DNA of 64,000 nt from Pterobdella sp. o SKG-2022 (Eukaryota; Annelida; Clitellata; Hirudinida; Piscicolidae): the NCBI GenBank assembly GCA_964035795.1, contig OZ038320.1:8454671-8518670 (forward strand). The letters run 5' to 3'. Positions 12,778 to 25,800 of this stretch are shown here, in pieces. A program made the position numbers and the translations under genes. The first letter of the stretch is position 1. Every line of letters begins with the position of its first letter. The notes below the pieces were generated by a model. The model searched no databases. It was given only the letters and a program-made list of their open reading frames with translations, and had not been told where the DNA came from.

Positions 12778-14765
12778 GATGTTTATAAACACTAATAATT
12801 TTTTATTATAATACGAAGCTTTTCGTTATCAATGTAACATTTGCAAGTACGTGACATCATTATTCCACTTTAATACATTATGAATGAAGATAAGTATTAT
12901 AAATTATTAGGGTAATTTGCACGTTACATTCGTTTTTTCACTTAATTTTTGTTATAAATTGATATTTTGAAAGACTTTCAAAGTGCTTGTAAATTATTAT
13001 GTGGATATTTTGGATTTCCAAGATATAATTAAATAAGATTGTCTAAGTTTAGAATAAGTTTTTTGATGTTCTTGTACATTTGTATTAATAGAGCATTTTA
13101 AACAAAACCCACCAAGCTTTCATAGTGATTATATTATGCATAAATTTCAAGGTATATTAGTTGATTATTCGAAAATCATTATGTATCTAATAAAATTATA
13201 CTATAGTTTATATATTTTCTATCTTAAATAAAAAACATTTACCGATATAAAAGTTAAAATAGAAGGGAGGTGGATTCGAGTTGGTGATGTAAAAGAAATA
13301 TTATCTTGAGGTAGTACTCTGGGTTATCAGTTATAACTTCTTTAAAAAAAAACTAATAGTTTCAATGGCCTGTTCGAAAAAGTAGTGTTGCTTTTGAACG
13401 TGAAATCTATTTTGCCTTGAAAATCGCGTGATGCCAAAAGTAAGTTGAGAACTGTATTACAGCGAGGTATTTGGCGTTTGAAAATCTACACGTCATTACA
13501 AAAGGCAAATAAAAATATAAACTATATGACGCTGCGAGCAAACATTGAACTAGTTGCATTGGTATTTTAAATTAATTAAAGATTCGCGCCAAAATACCCG
13601 CATGGCAAGAAAGATTGATGTTGTTCAACTGTCGTTCGTCTGCGCACGTGGATTTATGCGTTAGGAAATTAGAAATGCTTGCCAACCGACTTTGGAAGGT
13701 TCGAGAGGCTACTGATATTGATTATGTGCTTGGTCGGATATGGTTGCATAACTTGGAGCTATCAAATTATTTCAGTGGGATTGATTCACTCGAGCAGATC
13801 GGAGATAAAAAAATTTATAATGTTAATAATTCTTCGTTTTGATTTGTATACTATGTTTTTAAAAATGAAAATAAAAACGTTTTTTTGAATTGATTTTACT
13901 ATAAAGATGGAGACGAAAAGAGGTAACCTGACTCAACAACAAGAGCTTAATTGTGGGTGAGATTGGGGAATTTGAGGTTTAATCAGATTAAAAATTTCAC
14001 AGTATAAACTTGTACAATATAAAATAGAATAAAAATTTTACAGGGCATTTCGAAAAAGAAGAAATATTAAAAAAATAAAAATCTCAAACTAACTTGATCT
14101 GTTTGCATAACTTTTCATTACAGAGATAATAAGCAAACGCAAAAGAATGGAAATGTATGCCATTTTGTTGAAGAGAAAATTCTAGAACATCGGAATTTCA
14201 TTTTATCCTTGTATAAAAGAAATGATGGTATAAGTGTGCGCTAAATAGTTTATTTCAATTTTACAATAGTATTTCAATTCTAAATGTTTTTAGTTATTTA
14301 ATGAAAAAATTGAAAAAAATTACTTTATACAAAATTTTGTCAAAATTAAAAATTTTTTAAGGCAAAACCATGATCTAAAATTCATACCCTAATCAGAAAC
14401 AAGCAAAAAACCCGAAAGTATGTTCAAATATTCTGAGCCAGGTAGTCTCAAAGGAGAAAGCATCTATTCACTTATTAAAGTATTCACATGTTGATATGTT
14501 TTTAAATTAATGATAGATTTGCATTTTTTTGAGTTTATAGTTTCTGATGAACTATTATAAAGTTTAACATAAAAATATAAATTATTAATATTGAATTTTA
14601 TAATTTTAGTAAATATATAATATAAAGATCAAGAAGTTTTATAAAAAGGGCCACTGATATTTTAGACCACTAAACGTAGAAAAATGTAGTTTTAGAAAAC
14701 TTGAGTTGAAATTTAAAAAATCTGAATTTTCATAAAATTTAGTAAAAATAGAAAAAAAAATTCAG
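12778..14765 (+). other. Intergenic region with one coding-like frame
   Basis: At 13567-13842 a frame of about 90 codons reads ...RAKIPAWQERLMLFN...RKLEMLANRLWKVREA...YVLGRIWLHNLELSNYF.... It is markedly less A/T-rich than its surroundings. It has no clear start or splice sites and I do not recognise it. It may be a 5' exon of the glutamine-rich gene downstream or a remnant of a retroelement. The rest of the stretch has no coding signal. Confidence 0.35.
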
Positions 14766-17700
14766 GTTCCTGTAGAAACGGCAGATCAAAACAGATCTTT
14801 GAGCATGGTGTTTGACTGCATCCGAAGTGACTATGTAAAGTTGCTATGGTTACAAAAAACTGAAAACGACTGGATGTTTGAGAATGGCACTCCTAATACT
14901 TCTCTTTTTTATACTCCATCTCCACCAAACCATTTGAGAACTCCAGGTGGACCAATAAGAAGAATGACACGAAAAAGGTTAAATGGGTCAGTTTAGGCCA
15001 TTATTCAATTTTTCAAATAAGTTTAATATTTAATATATAGTATAAAAGAATGAGAACCAAGAAAATTTTGTTTTAAATTGAAGTTATTAAAAAATTATTC
15101 TAAAATTTATTTTTAAAAATTCATGCAGATGGAAAATTGAGGAAGCAAATAAAAAATGCAAAAATGACAAATTTGCATCTAGATTCAAACTCCATTCTCT
15201 TTTCAAGCATTTTAATCAAGTAAGCAGACGAAACAGTTATTTTAAAACTATCGAAAGATTTGTTCCAATATTTTTTTGGGATTAAACAATCACTCATAAT
15301 TATCAATATTTCTCAACTTACAGTTTTCATTCATTAAACAAAGTGAAAATAGAAAGAAAGAAACTTTCGAACACAAAAAAGAGAAAAATTATAAAAATAA
15401 ACTTAAACTAACTAATGATGCTTCCAATAATATTTTCAAATTGAGTCACTCCAATATCAATTCTAAAAAATTGAACCTTGTTCCACAAAAATACATTAAA
15501 TCTAACGAAAAAAATGATCAACCAAAAATCCCGAGGCAAAACCACAAATGCTTATCTGAAGTCAACTTGAACAGGTTCAATCGCTATTTGTTATAGGAAC
15601 TTTGCAAAAACCTTTTGTGTATAATAAGCGATTTTGGAAAATAAACTAAAAATTTTTCCAAATATATTCAGAATAAACCTAAGCTAAGTCTTTAATTTAT
15701 GTTAGACAATCAAAATTTTGTCGAAATAAACTTAACAGTGTCAAAGACAATACTGATCCAGCTGACTACATTAACTTCAAAAAACACTACCTTTATAAGT
15801 ATTTAAAAGTATATGATTTACTATTACAATTGCAAATAATTTTTCTGTATAATAAAAACCAATTTTTTTGAATTTCAAAACATGAAAAATTTATTTTGAT
15901 TTTTTACAGTTGAAAAGTTTATCAGAATCGAACATGATTCAGTCTAAAAATTCAAATGGTCTAAATTGTATTTTTTCATCATTAAGAAGAAAAAACAAAA
16001 TAACAGAATATAATGATCAAATAAACGTAACCTCCGTCCCAGAAACATACACTAAAGAAGCGATAGAAAAAGTTACAGAAACAAAAGAAAACATCGACAC
16101 CCTTATTTACATGAGAAAAACCACATTGAAAAATTTCAAAGATATTTCAACAGATAAAAACAGATGCTCTGATATAGAAAAACATTTTTTTTCAAAATCT
16201 CAAAAAGTATTTGTAGATACAAGTTATGAAACAGATAAAGAAAATAAGAATGAAACTGATGGGGAAAATCCTAAAAATTCAAAATATAATTATGATGAAA
16301 CTAAAGTTAATGAAAAAATTAAAAATAAAACTGATATTGGTGACAAAGCACCTTACTTTATGAACACTGTTGAAAACAGTATCAAAAGTTATAACAAACG
16401 TTACTATAAGTTATATAGTAACGAAAGGTATAAAAATATTTGTGTAAAAATGAAAAAAAACAATAGTGATAAAAATATATATAAGAATAATGAAATAAAA
16501 AACGAACAAAACGATATTACAAACAGCAAAAATTCCAGTGATATTGCAACTTCAGCAATATCACAAAACAACAAAAATAATCATGATTCATTCAAACATC
16601 ACCGAGAGTTGGACAAAAAAGTAGACGTAGTAAGGAATATAAAAGGAGAAGGGGAAAATGAAGACCTTTCAAAAAACATAGAAGCTACGAACACCAAACA
16701 AACCAGTTACAACAAGTCCAACACAACCTTTTGCGCCCCTATTAGGCCAATACCTCTTTTCATTCTCTATCCAAAACCAACCCCACAACCCTTGCTCATT
16801 CAATCTTGGGAAAACCAAGCTCTTATCACACCTAATCAAAATTCTTCAAAATATTTTTTCCAAAATTATACTTCAATGCAACCTGTTCAACTGCAAAAAA
16901 AATCTTCTTTTCTTACAAGTGAACCTTCTGTTTCAGAAACTATCGAAAAACCTTCAACAAAAACTTCAAGTATAGACACAAAAGGCACTAGAACAAGAAC
17001 GACAGACAAAAAGGAAAACTCTAAATTTAATTTTCCTTTTATGGATTTTTCAAATACTTTATCTGATTTGCCAAAAGAAGAAAATAAATTTCAAAAACTA
17101 CAACATTTACGTCTTTTTCAAACAAACTTCACTTCGTTACAAGAGCTACAAACACAAGCACTGTTGAATCCTACCTTAATCTCGACACAAAAGCAATGGC
17201 CTCAACAACAACAAAAACAAAACATCTCACTAACAGCTCCAAAACTTTTACAACCATGTTTTCAACAACCATCGTATCAAACATTAGTTTATCAACATCA
17301 ACAAAAAATGCTTTATAATAATCATCAACAACTTTTATTACAGCAACAACAACAGCAGCAGCAGCAACAACAACAACAACATCAGTTTTCTCAATCTATG
17401 TTGCAACTTTCTCAACTAAAATCATACCAACGACAAACGGCTCAAAAATTCATCAATACATCTCAAATGCAACAAAATAGTTTAAATTTTTTGAAAAACA
17501 TTCCAACAACCTCTACTGCGGGACTTAACACAAACAACAATCAAACTAACAATTGCTATACACACAACATATTAACACAAAACTATCTCCCACAAAATAA
17601 CGCCAATTCTCAAGGATACATCACAATGAACGCCACAAACTCACAAAATTATATAGCGCAAAACAACACAAAAACCAAACAAGACTTCAAATACCCATTC

Positions 17701-17808
17701 ATCCCAATACAAACCACATACCAACAACCTAATGTGATACCAGTTACCCCGGTACAACTATCGCAGTTTCAAAATGTGGCATTTCTAAGGTACCCAAGTT
17801 TTAATTAG
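14766..17808 (+). CDS. Unidentified Lys/Asn-rich protein with Gln-rich C-terminus (3' part)
   Basis: Five exons join with agreeing phases: 14766-14986, 15129-15219, 15324-15574, 15706-15808 and 15910-17808 (stop TAG... at 17806). Together they encode about 854 residues, with the 5' end missing upstream. Exon 1 contains WMFENGTPNTSLFYTPSPP and TPGGPIRRMTRKRL, a proline/basic segment that looks like a conserved nuclear motif. The next exon encodes a basic helical stretch (WKIEEANKKCKNDKFAS). The long last exon begins very rich in K, N and S and becomes Q-rich. It includes a run of 13 glutamines encoded by mixed CAA/CAG at 17341-17379 and repeated N/Q/Y segments toward the end. Such tails are common in transcription and RNA-binding factors, but no domain supports a function. 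An AATAAA lies at 18055. Confidence 0.6.
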
Positions 17809-18054
17809 GATGTTTCAATTTCAGTTCATGTCAGATTTTAGGCTTTTACTTAGAATTATATTATTTTTTTAGTTTAAGTAAACATATTACTTGCTTGTTT
17901 TTAGTTATGTATGTTGAGAATACGTTATATATTAGGAATTTTCACCTTTTTATGAATACAATTTCTATTATTTAAATTGATTTTTTGATGATGCGTTTAA
18001 TAATTATATTTTTAAGTTAATTTGCAAGCTTTTTTGGCTTACCTTTACACACCA

Positions 18055-18060
18055 AATAAA
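18055..18060 (+). other. Polyadenylation signal AATAAA
   Basis: This lies about 250 bases after the stop of the glutamine-rich gene and is a plausible 3' end signal for it. Confidence 0.4.
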
Positions 18061-19820
18061 AAATCAGTCTTTTTATTCTGTAATCTATTTGTACATATAT
18101 ATATGGTATGTTAATCGACCATCGGTCAACCCTAATATGGCCTCAGTAGCTCAACAGGCGTGTTCTAATGGGGACTGTTTCTTGTGTACTAAAGAAATTT
18201 GAATATCCCAAATATAAATAAATTATCTCAATAAAAAATAATAAGTTTGAATTCAAGCCAAAAATTTTAATTGGAGCCTCGAAAAAATAGTTATATGTTA
18301 AACTTTTTAGTATACTTTATATAGGCAAAGTTATATAAAAATTAGTTTCATTAACCAGGTTTTTATTTAGATAAATGGTGTATATTAATTGAATTAACTT
18401 ATTAATAGAACTCCCTAAAACTTCACTATCAAACACGTCCTACCAGGCACCCGATGTACGCTTTAGTACGGATGTCTGTATGTGCTGGTTTGTTTTTATA
18501 GGTGTGTTTTATGAATATATGTATAAAAATGGTGTTTTTTATTTATGGAAGTTTGTTGCGAATTTAGCGGAGGTTTGTTTCTGTTTGAATTTCGGTCAGT
18601 ACATGTTTGTGCTAGTACTTTTTTGTTTGTTTGTTTATCAACATAATAGTATACCCATAAATAAAAAAGTCTGTGCGAGAATAGATACTTATGTATGTGA
18701 ATGTTTGTACATAGGCGTGTAGAGGAAGATTCTAAGTGCACAAGAGGAGAATGTACTTAAGTGCAATGTTATTTATAGTAGTAATTAGTGTTTTAATTAA
18801 AACAAATTGCAAATAGCAGTTTGTTCATGATAATTTATAAGCATTGCTCAGAAATTTGAGAAAAAATTTGTTTGTATAGAAGTGTTTGTATTGGGTAAGA
18901 TGAGAAAGATGCAAACACATGGAATTCTATATAATTGACTAAGTTTGAAACCACTGTCAATCTTATCTTAAAATGTGATGACGATAAAGTTGGGGTAAGA
19001 ATTACAAGTTTTAAAATAAATAAACTTAAAATTAAAGTGGGTATTTTATTGCGGTATAAGATATGACTTGCAAGTTGATTTTATATTTTTTCTAGGTATC
19101 TCACTTTCTTATGAAAAGAATTATTACCTTTTCTATACAAATTTTTATATAAGTTTTATTTCTTTTATATATATTTATAAAATAACATATGTTGTTGCTT
19201 GTAAAATAACTTAAAAAATTGTTTTTTGAATTTTCAAACAAGACATTTCCGAATAACTCATGTTTCTAAAGAAAAACTTAGAAAACTTACAATTAAGTCT
19301 CAGATCAGAGCTTTTATACAGCCAATATAAATATGACTAGAAATAAGATGATACAGATATGACCACATTGATAACCTGCATACATATCCATTAATCTGCA
19401 TATGTATGTAAATATATCAATAGAGTTAAGGAATATATATATATATATATATGAACAGTGCCTTAAATAGGATCATCTTGCCGAATGTTAGATGTAAATA
19501 AATATATATTTGTTTTGAGAGATAAATCACAGTTTGAAAAAATTAAGATGAGGTTCTTTTGAATATCTGATGGCGGTTCAAAACGTGATGCCTTGATACA
19601 TGGTTAATATGTTTTTTGAGAAGGTATTTAACTCTAAAAAGTTGTTTAAAAAATGCGTTTTTGATAAGATTGTATTTAATAGTAAATAATATAAATTTAA
19701 ATAAACAATATTAACGTGAATATAAAAATATTCCTTTAAAGCAAGTGCCAGTCAACAACTAAATGATACAAAAACAACGTCAAAAACAATAAATACACGA
19801 AACAAAGTCAACGTTGCAAG
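18061..19820. other. Intergenic region upstream of the aminopeptidase
   Basis: No gene is seen. A segment near 18117-18205 (cgacca...ccctaatatgg...ttgtgta) is related to one at 36366-36455 and may be an old dispersed repeat. A short (TA)n tract lies at 19432-19452. Frames on both strands at 18480-18741 are low-complexity TG/CA sequence. The promoter and 5' UTR of the aminopeptidase should lie just before 19821. Confidence 0.4.
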
Positions 19821-22800
19821 ATGTCGAGTGAAGAGTTGAGGTTTGACGTTGAAACTGAAGCCGTTTCCAACCAAAAAACTCTTCTCAGAGTATTACCAAA
19901 ACACCGCTCAATTACAAAAACCCTCATCATCTTCATCCTCTTCATTCTTCTTATTATTTTCATTTTTTTATTCATTTTCAAAACGACATCATGCCCATCG
20001 ATCGATGCTCCAAAAACAAGTCCATTCGGGATGAGTGAGTCTTCGGAACCTCCTGCAGACCCCCTCTCCAATGTTTGGCCTCATCTTCGATTACCTCGCT
20101 CTCTTATTCCTTATTCTTATTCTATCCATCTAACAATCGACCTTTCTGAGTTCATCTTTAATGGAAATACTTCCATACACGTGAAGGCGTCTTCAGACAT
20201 TATCCTTGACGACCATATTGTTTTACACGCTGTTAACCTCGGTATTTCGCCGCAGAATGTCGTGCTTCAACAAATTACTCCCACCAATCAAATCATTCAA
20301 ATCTCTCAATGTAATTTTTCAATCTATAATGAGTTCTACGTCATTAAACTTCACAACCACGTGATCAAACCCGGATATGAATACGTTTTGAGCTTTAAAA
20401 GTGTTTCCGGCGTCATAAGCGATGATTTGAAAGGGCTTTATAGGAGTAGTTACCGCACGGCTGATGGCGAGATTCGGTGAGAATATAGTTTTTCAATTTT
20501 GCATAATAATTTCCGTTCGTCATTTTCTTTTTTATTGTTTTTCATTTTAATGCTTTTTTAAAATTTTTTTATTTAAAAAACATATTTATGATCGATATGT
20601 TTTATTTAGTCGAGTATCCTTTAGTTTCAGAAATTGAAAGATTACAAAAATTAACTCAAAACTTCAAAAATTTTAAAATTCTTTTTTGAGGAATAAGCTT
20701 CAAAATTGGAAATCATAAAAACACGACAGTATTTGAATTTTTAATTTTGACGAAGCTTTTCGATATATTCTATATTATTATTAGCTAACCAATGAATATA
20801 TATTGCAAACAAGATGCTTGACAACGTTAAACCGTGAATAGCGCGCTATATAGTAAAATGAAAAAATATAGATAATAAAATTTTAAAATAATATAATAAT
20901 GAAACTCAAATAAGTTGTTCAAGTTATACCGTTCCTAAATAATATAAGTGATCTAATATCCTTTTGATCATTTAGTTTGGGTTGTTCTAACATGATATGG
21001 TATGCTTCTAGAAGTTTTCTTTTTTTCCAGTTTTCAGGTGCTTTATCCACTATGACTCATTTGAATTTATGAGAAGGATGTATTGCAAGGTGTTATGTAG
21101 GTTCTGATTTACCTTTTTGGCTTTCATGCTCTTTCCATCTCAAGCCACGTTTCTTTTTGTTTCTCCGATATATTTATCCTCGCAATTATATATACTTTTA
21201 TAGATAACGTGGTGCGGGTGGAAGATTTTTTTCTTCAATGGAAAAAGTGTTCTTATTTTATTGGTGTTCCAAGAATATAAGTTTTATGTTTTCATTAGTA
21301 TAGTTCTCAACCTCGTTTGTTATGCTGCCTATTATACTTTCATTCTTTCTACAGTAAGGTATTGTGATGTTGTATCTGGGTCTCATATCGAAGAATATGC
21401 TGTGTGTTCATCGAAAAAAATATCTCAAGAATGAATCTAAACTTTCAAAATTAATTTTCTTACTATAATCCTTTTCTTTCACAAACACAAAAATTATAAA
21501 CATAAACTTGCGCATTAAGTAAAACTTATATAATCGATAAACTAGAACTTTTAAACGCTTTTCGGATATTCAAAATATCAATACAAGAATTTTAGAAGTT
21601 TAAATAAACCAAAGGTCATGACTGAAAACAAAAGAAAGAATAATACCAAAATTGAATTTCACAAAAAATTTATGCTTTTTTTTCCTCCAATGAACTTTTT
21701 GAAATAAATATTTGACCAATCTATAACATTAGCTTCTTCAACAAAATTTGAGCCCTTTTATGTTTCTAAAATTCATTTTTAAATCTATCATACGAATTAT
21801 ATAATAATAGAAAAAATGAATTTCTGCTATTCGAATTTTTTTTCTTCTATATTTAAAAAATTTTTTTAATGAGAAACTAAATCAAATTTAAGTTTAAATT
21901 TTCAATTTTTTTAATATTTCTAAAATAAATATAAATACCGATATTTGTTTTTAAAGTCTGAATTGAAACTATAAATGAAAAAATCTATTTAAAACGAAGA
22001 TTTTATGAGGTGAACTCACATTATCAATTTGCGTGACTTGTCTGAAGAGGCTGAACAGTTTAAACATCTCAGTAAAATGAAGATATATTCAACCCGCACG
22101 TACTTGTTGAACATTTACTTTTTTTGAAGTTATATATTCAAATGAAACACTTTTAGAAGTTTATTTTACTCCACGAAGCTTTGAAGTTGATTTTAAAACA
22201 AGTATTTGAATAACTTGAATTATATACTCCGTAATGATATTCCAGCCATTAATCAAATTTAAAGCTAAAAAAAATATACTCTAAGCAACATAGACTGAGA
22301 TCCTACTTAAAAGTATTTAACGTTGATAACAAAATTTCTTTCTAATTTTCAATTCAGAGAATCTGATTTTTCGCTGCCCTAGCTTTCAAAAAAAATAAAA
22401 ATATTTTTTGACAATTTTTATCAAATCTAACAAAGGAACTAGTTAGGATGAGATATTCTCGTTGTGAAATTTTTCGCAATAATTAAAATTAACTTGGGTG
22501 TGTCTTTCTATTTATATGATATCCATACATTGTTTCCAAGCCAAAATTTGAGTTGTAAGAGATTTTAATTTAAAATTTTTGGTTCCTCTTTCGATTTAAC
22601 AAGAAATTTATTACATAACTTTTCAACTAATCTGCATCTTTGATAGGTATAGGCATTTTCAAACTTTTGAACCATTTAGAAATAAGACTCAAATACAAAA
22701 ATAATAAAAAAAATAACAATAGACTTGAAAATGTGAAACTATTAAATAATTTTTTTGAATGGGAGTAATAGCTAGAGTCACGGATTAATTTTTATATCAA

Positions 22801-25800
22801 CATCAAAGCATTCCATAAATCAAACCTAAAATCAGTTTAAAGAGCACAAATAACAGATTTAAATCAACAGACTACTTGATGAAACAGCGGGGCATTTCGT
22901 GTTTCAATGCATTTATTAGCCTAACTTGCAACAGAAAAAGAAAAACTATTGATTCTCAATAAACCAGTACAAACAGAAAAAATTAAACAACGCCAGGCAC
23001 CTAGCTTTGACTCAGCTACAGTCGATAGATGCTAGGAGGGTCTACCCATCTTTTGATGAACCAGATATGAAAGCTGTGTTCAATATCACCATTACACATC
23101 AAAACGGTGAATTATCTATCTATCTACCAATCCATATATCTATCTATCTACCTTTTTATACCAAAAGAGTATACGGCAATATCAAACATGGAAGATATTG
23201 AGACGACTGTATCTAACAGTTGGACAACAGTTAAGTTTGCCACAACGCCGAGAATGGCTACTTACTTAGTGGCCATTCTTGTTTCTGATTTCACTTACAA
23301 CACCACTTTTAATAAGCAAGGTCTTAAGGTAACGTTTTTGATTTGTGAGTTTCTCACATTTTTATACATTTTTCTATTTGTTTAAATTTTTATATTTTCA
23401 TGTATTCTATATTTTAAAGTAATTTTGAAACTATCATATCTTAATCAATAAAAATATAGCCGGGTAAACTAACACTGAACAACATTCAGATCAGGGTTTG
23501 GACCCGCAAAGACATGGAAGGCCAAAGAGCATATGCGTTAGATGTTATCAGTAAAACATACGAGTTTTTTGCTGAGTATTTCGATAAACCTGAGATACTC
23601 AATAAAACAGGTAAATTGATTATTGGCTGGAAGATAACCGTAATAGTTGGGATTATAATAAACCTCGTAAATAATAATAATATTATTATTATTAGTGTGA
23701 TAGTATAAGTATTTAAAAATGATGCACTAATCTTGGATAAAATTTTAAAAATTGTTCTACTAATAACTGAAATTGACAAACAAATAAGTATTGAATCAAA
23801 ACTTAAAATTTTAAGAAACTAGCCTTTTAATTAAAGCTAAACTATTGGAAAAACATAAAATAGATAAGAAAGTAACAAGAAATAAACCACTGTTTGATTT
23901 AAAACAACTACCTTAGTGAAAAACTAATAAGAAAACCTTGAATCACTTAAAAAATATACATTCTATGATACTTGGTGAAAATAATTTAAAAATTAACAAC
24001 AATTAAAAATTCAATTGAAATCTCTCAACTGAAAATATTCTCATAACCATTGCAACTCCATTCAACCAAGTTATGGGAATGTTATATGAATGAAAAATAT
24101 AGTTTTGTCTATTATTTGTGTATTTTTATATTCATGACTAATTCTAAGAAAGTTCAAACTTCAATGATTGTTTCATACATATTGAAACCTTTGATGATTT
24201 GAGGGAAATATCTTTTGAAATGTATCGTCAAGCATTAAAGTTCATTTTTGTGCCAAGTATGATACGTGTTCTAGAAACTTCTGAGGTTAATGCCACTATA
24301 ATAATATTCGAAATTGTATTCTATTTAATTGTATATACCTGATTTTGAGAAATTGTATTCTCAACCAATGGAAAAATTAAAATATTTGATATATTTTAAA
24401 AAATTTATTTGCATTCAGGTTTTAAATTTAGCTTATTAAATTATTTTCTAATCTAATATTTATAACTGCTTGAAGACATTTTATTCCAAAGATTTAGTTC
24501 AACATCAATTTATGAGGGAATTTTTATGTGGAAAACAACATCGATGATGAAGAAATACATGAATTAAAAAAAAAAAAACAAGAAACAAAATTGAAAAAAC
24601 TGATTTTGTTTTGAAAGATAAGATTCGAATCAAAACTCAATTATAAAAATAATTGCTAAAAAATGATGAACTTGAGAACAAAAGTTTTTATAGCACAATG
24701 AATAGGAAAACGAATAGATTAAGTGCAAATTTTTCAAACCTGAAAGAAAAATCAAAGAAAAGAACTTTTGAGCATAGAATCTAAGATGATTTTTTATGAA
24801 ACAATAAAAATAAATTCAAAAACCATTTTAAGATTCATGCTGTGTTTTGAGCGAGAAAATACTGTTTGAAATTTAACATCAAAAATCATTCGAAATTTCG
24901 ATAGATTATGAAAAAGGGTAGCCCAGAAACACACTTGTAGGATAAAAATAAAATTTTATTTGAACGAACGTCTCACAAAGCTTCAATCAAATGATGTTCA
25001 AGTAATGTAATCTTAGGAAGAAAACTTCGTGAAAATTTAAAAAAAAATTGCGTTTTTGTCATACAATTGATTGAACATATGAATTTGCAAAATTGACAGT
25101 AAAATCTAAGCCATTAAGAAAATTTCATAATGAAGCAAGTAACATCTTAAACACCATATGGTTTCAAAATAAATAAATGAAGAATGACTTCATTTCATAC
25201 ACAGCTACAACCAATCAGATCATGCGGCTGTTCCGGATTTTGGAGCAGGTGCCATGGAAAACTGGGGCCTTGTGCTATACAGGGAAACTTCATTGCTTTA
25301 CAATCCTGGTAAAGATGAGGGTGATGATGGTGGTGATGATATTTATGAAAATGAGAATAATGATGATGATACAAACAATGGTGATAATGGCAGTTATGGT
25401 AATGATAGCAATGGTGGTGAATGTTGATGGTGAGATTGATGGGGACGATGGGGTGGATGATCAGTTTTGTTTGCGATATTTTTTTCCATTTTTCAAAATT
25501 AAAACTTTTTTGAATATAGAATTGACTGATAAATAATGATCCCTTCACACTACAACCTTCAAATCACATAGACTCTTATTCTTTCTACAAAAAGACACTT
25601 TGTTTCTCCATTATGGCTCATGAGATCGCACATTCTGTGAGTGATAAAAATAGTTTCAGAAAACGTTTATGAAAAACAGAATTATTTTTGAATAATTAAT
25701 GAATTTAAATGAAATAAAAATGAAACAATAAGGAACATTAAGAAAAAACACAAAAGTATATTTCAAAATTTTTTCAATTATACTTTTTTTAAACTAATTA

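Noticed and set aside
18480..18741. 80-codon frames on both strands
   Set aside because: TG/CA-rich low complexity with no conserved pattern or splice context.
25177..25548. Frames on both strands rich in M/V/D or H
   Set aside because: Translation of a GATGATGGT-type microsatellite in an aminopeptidase intron, next to the real 25219-25308 exon in another frame.
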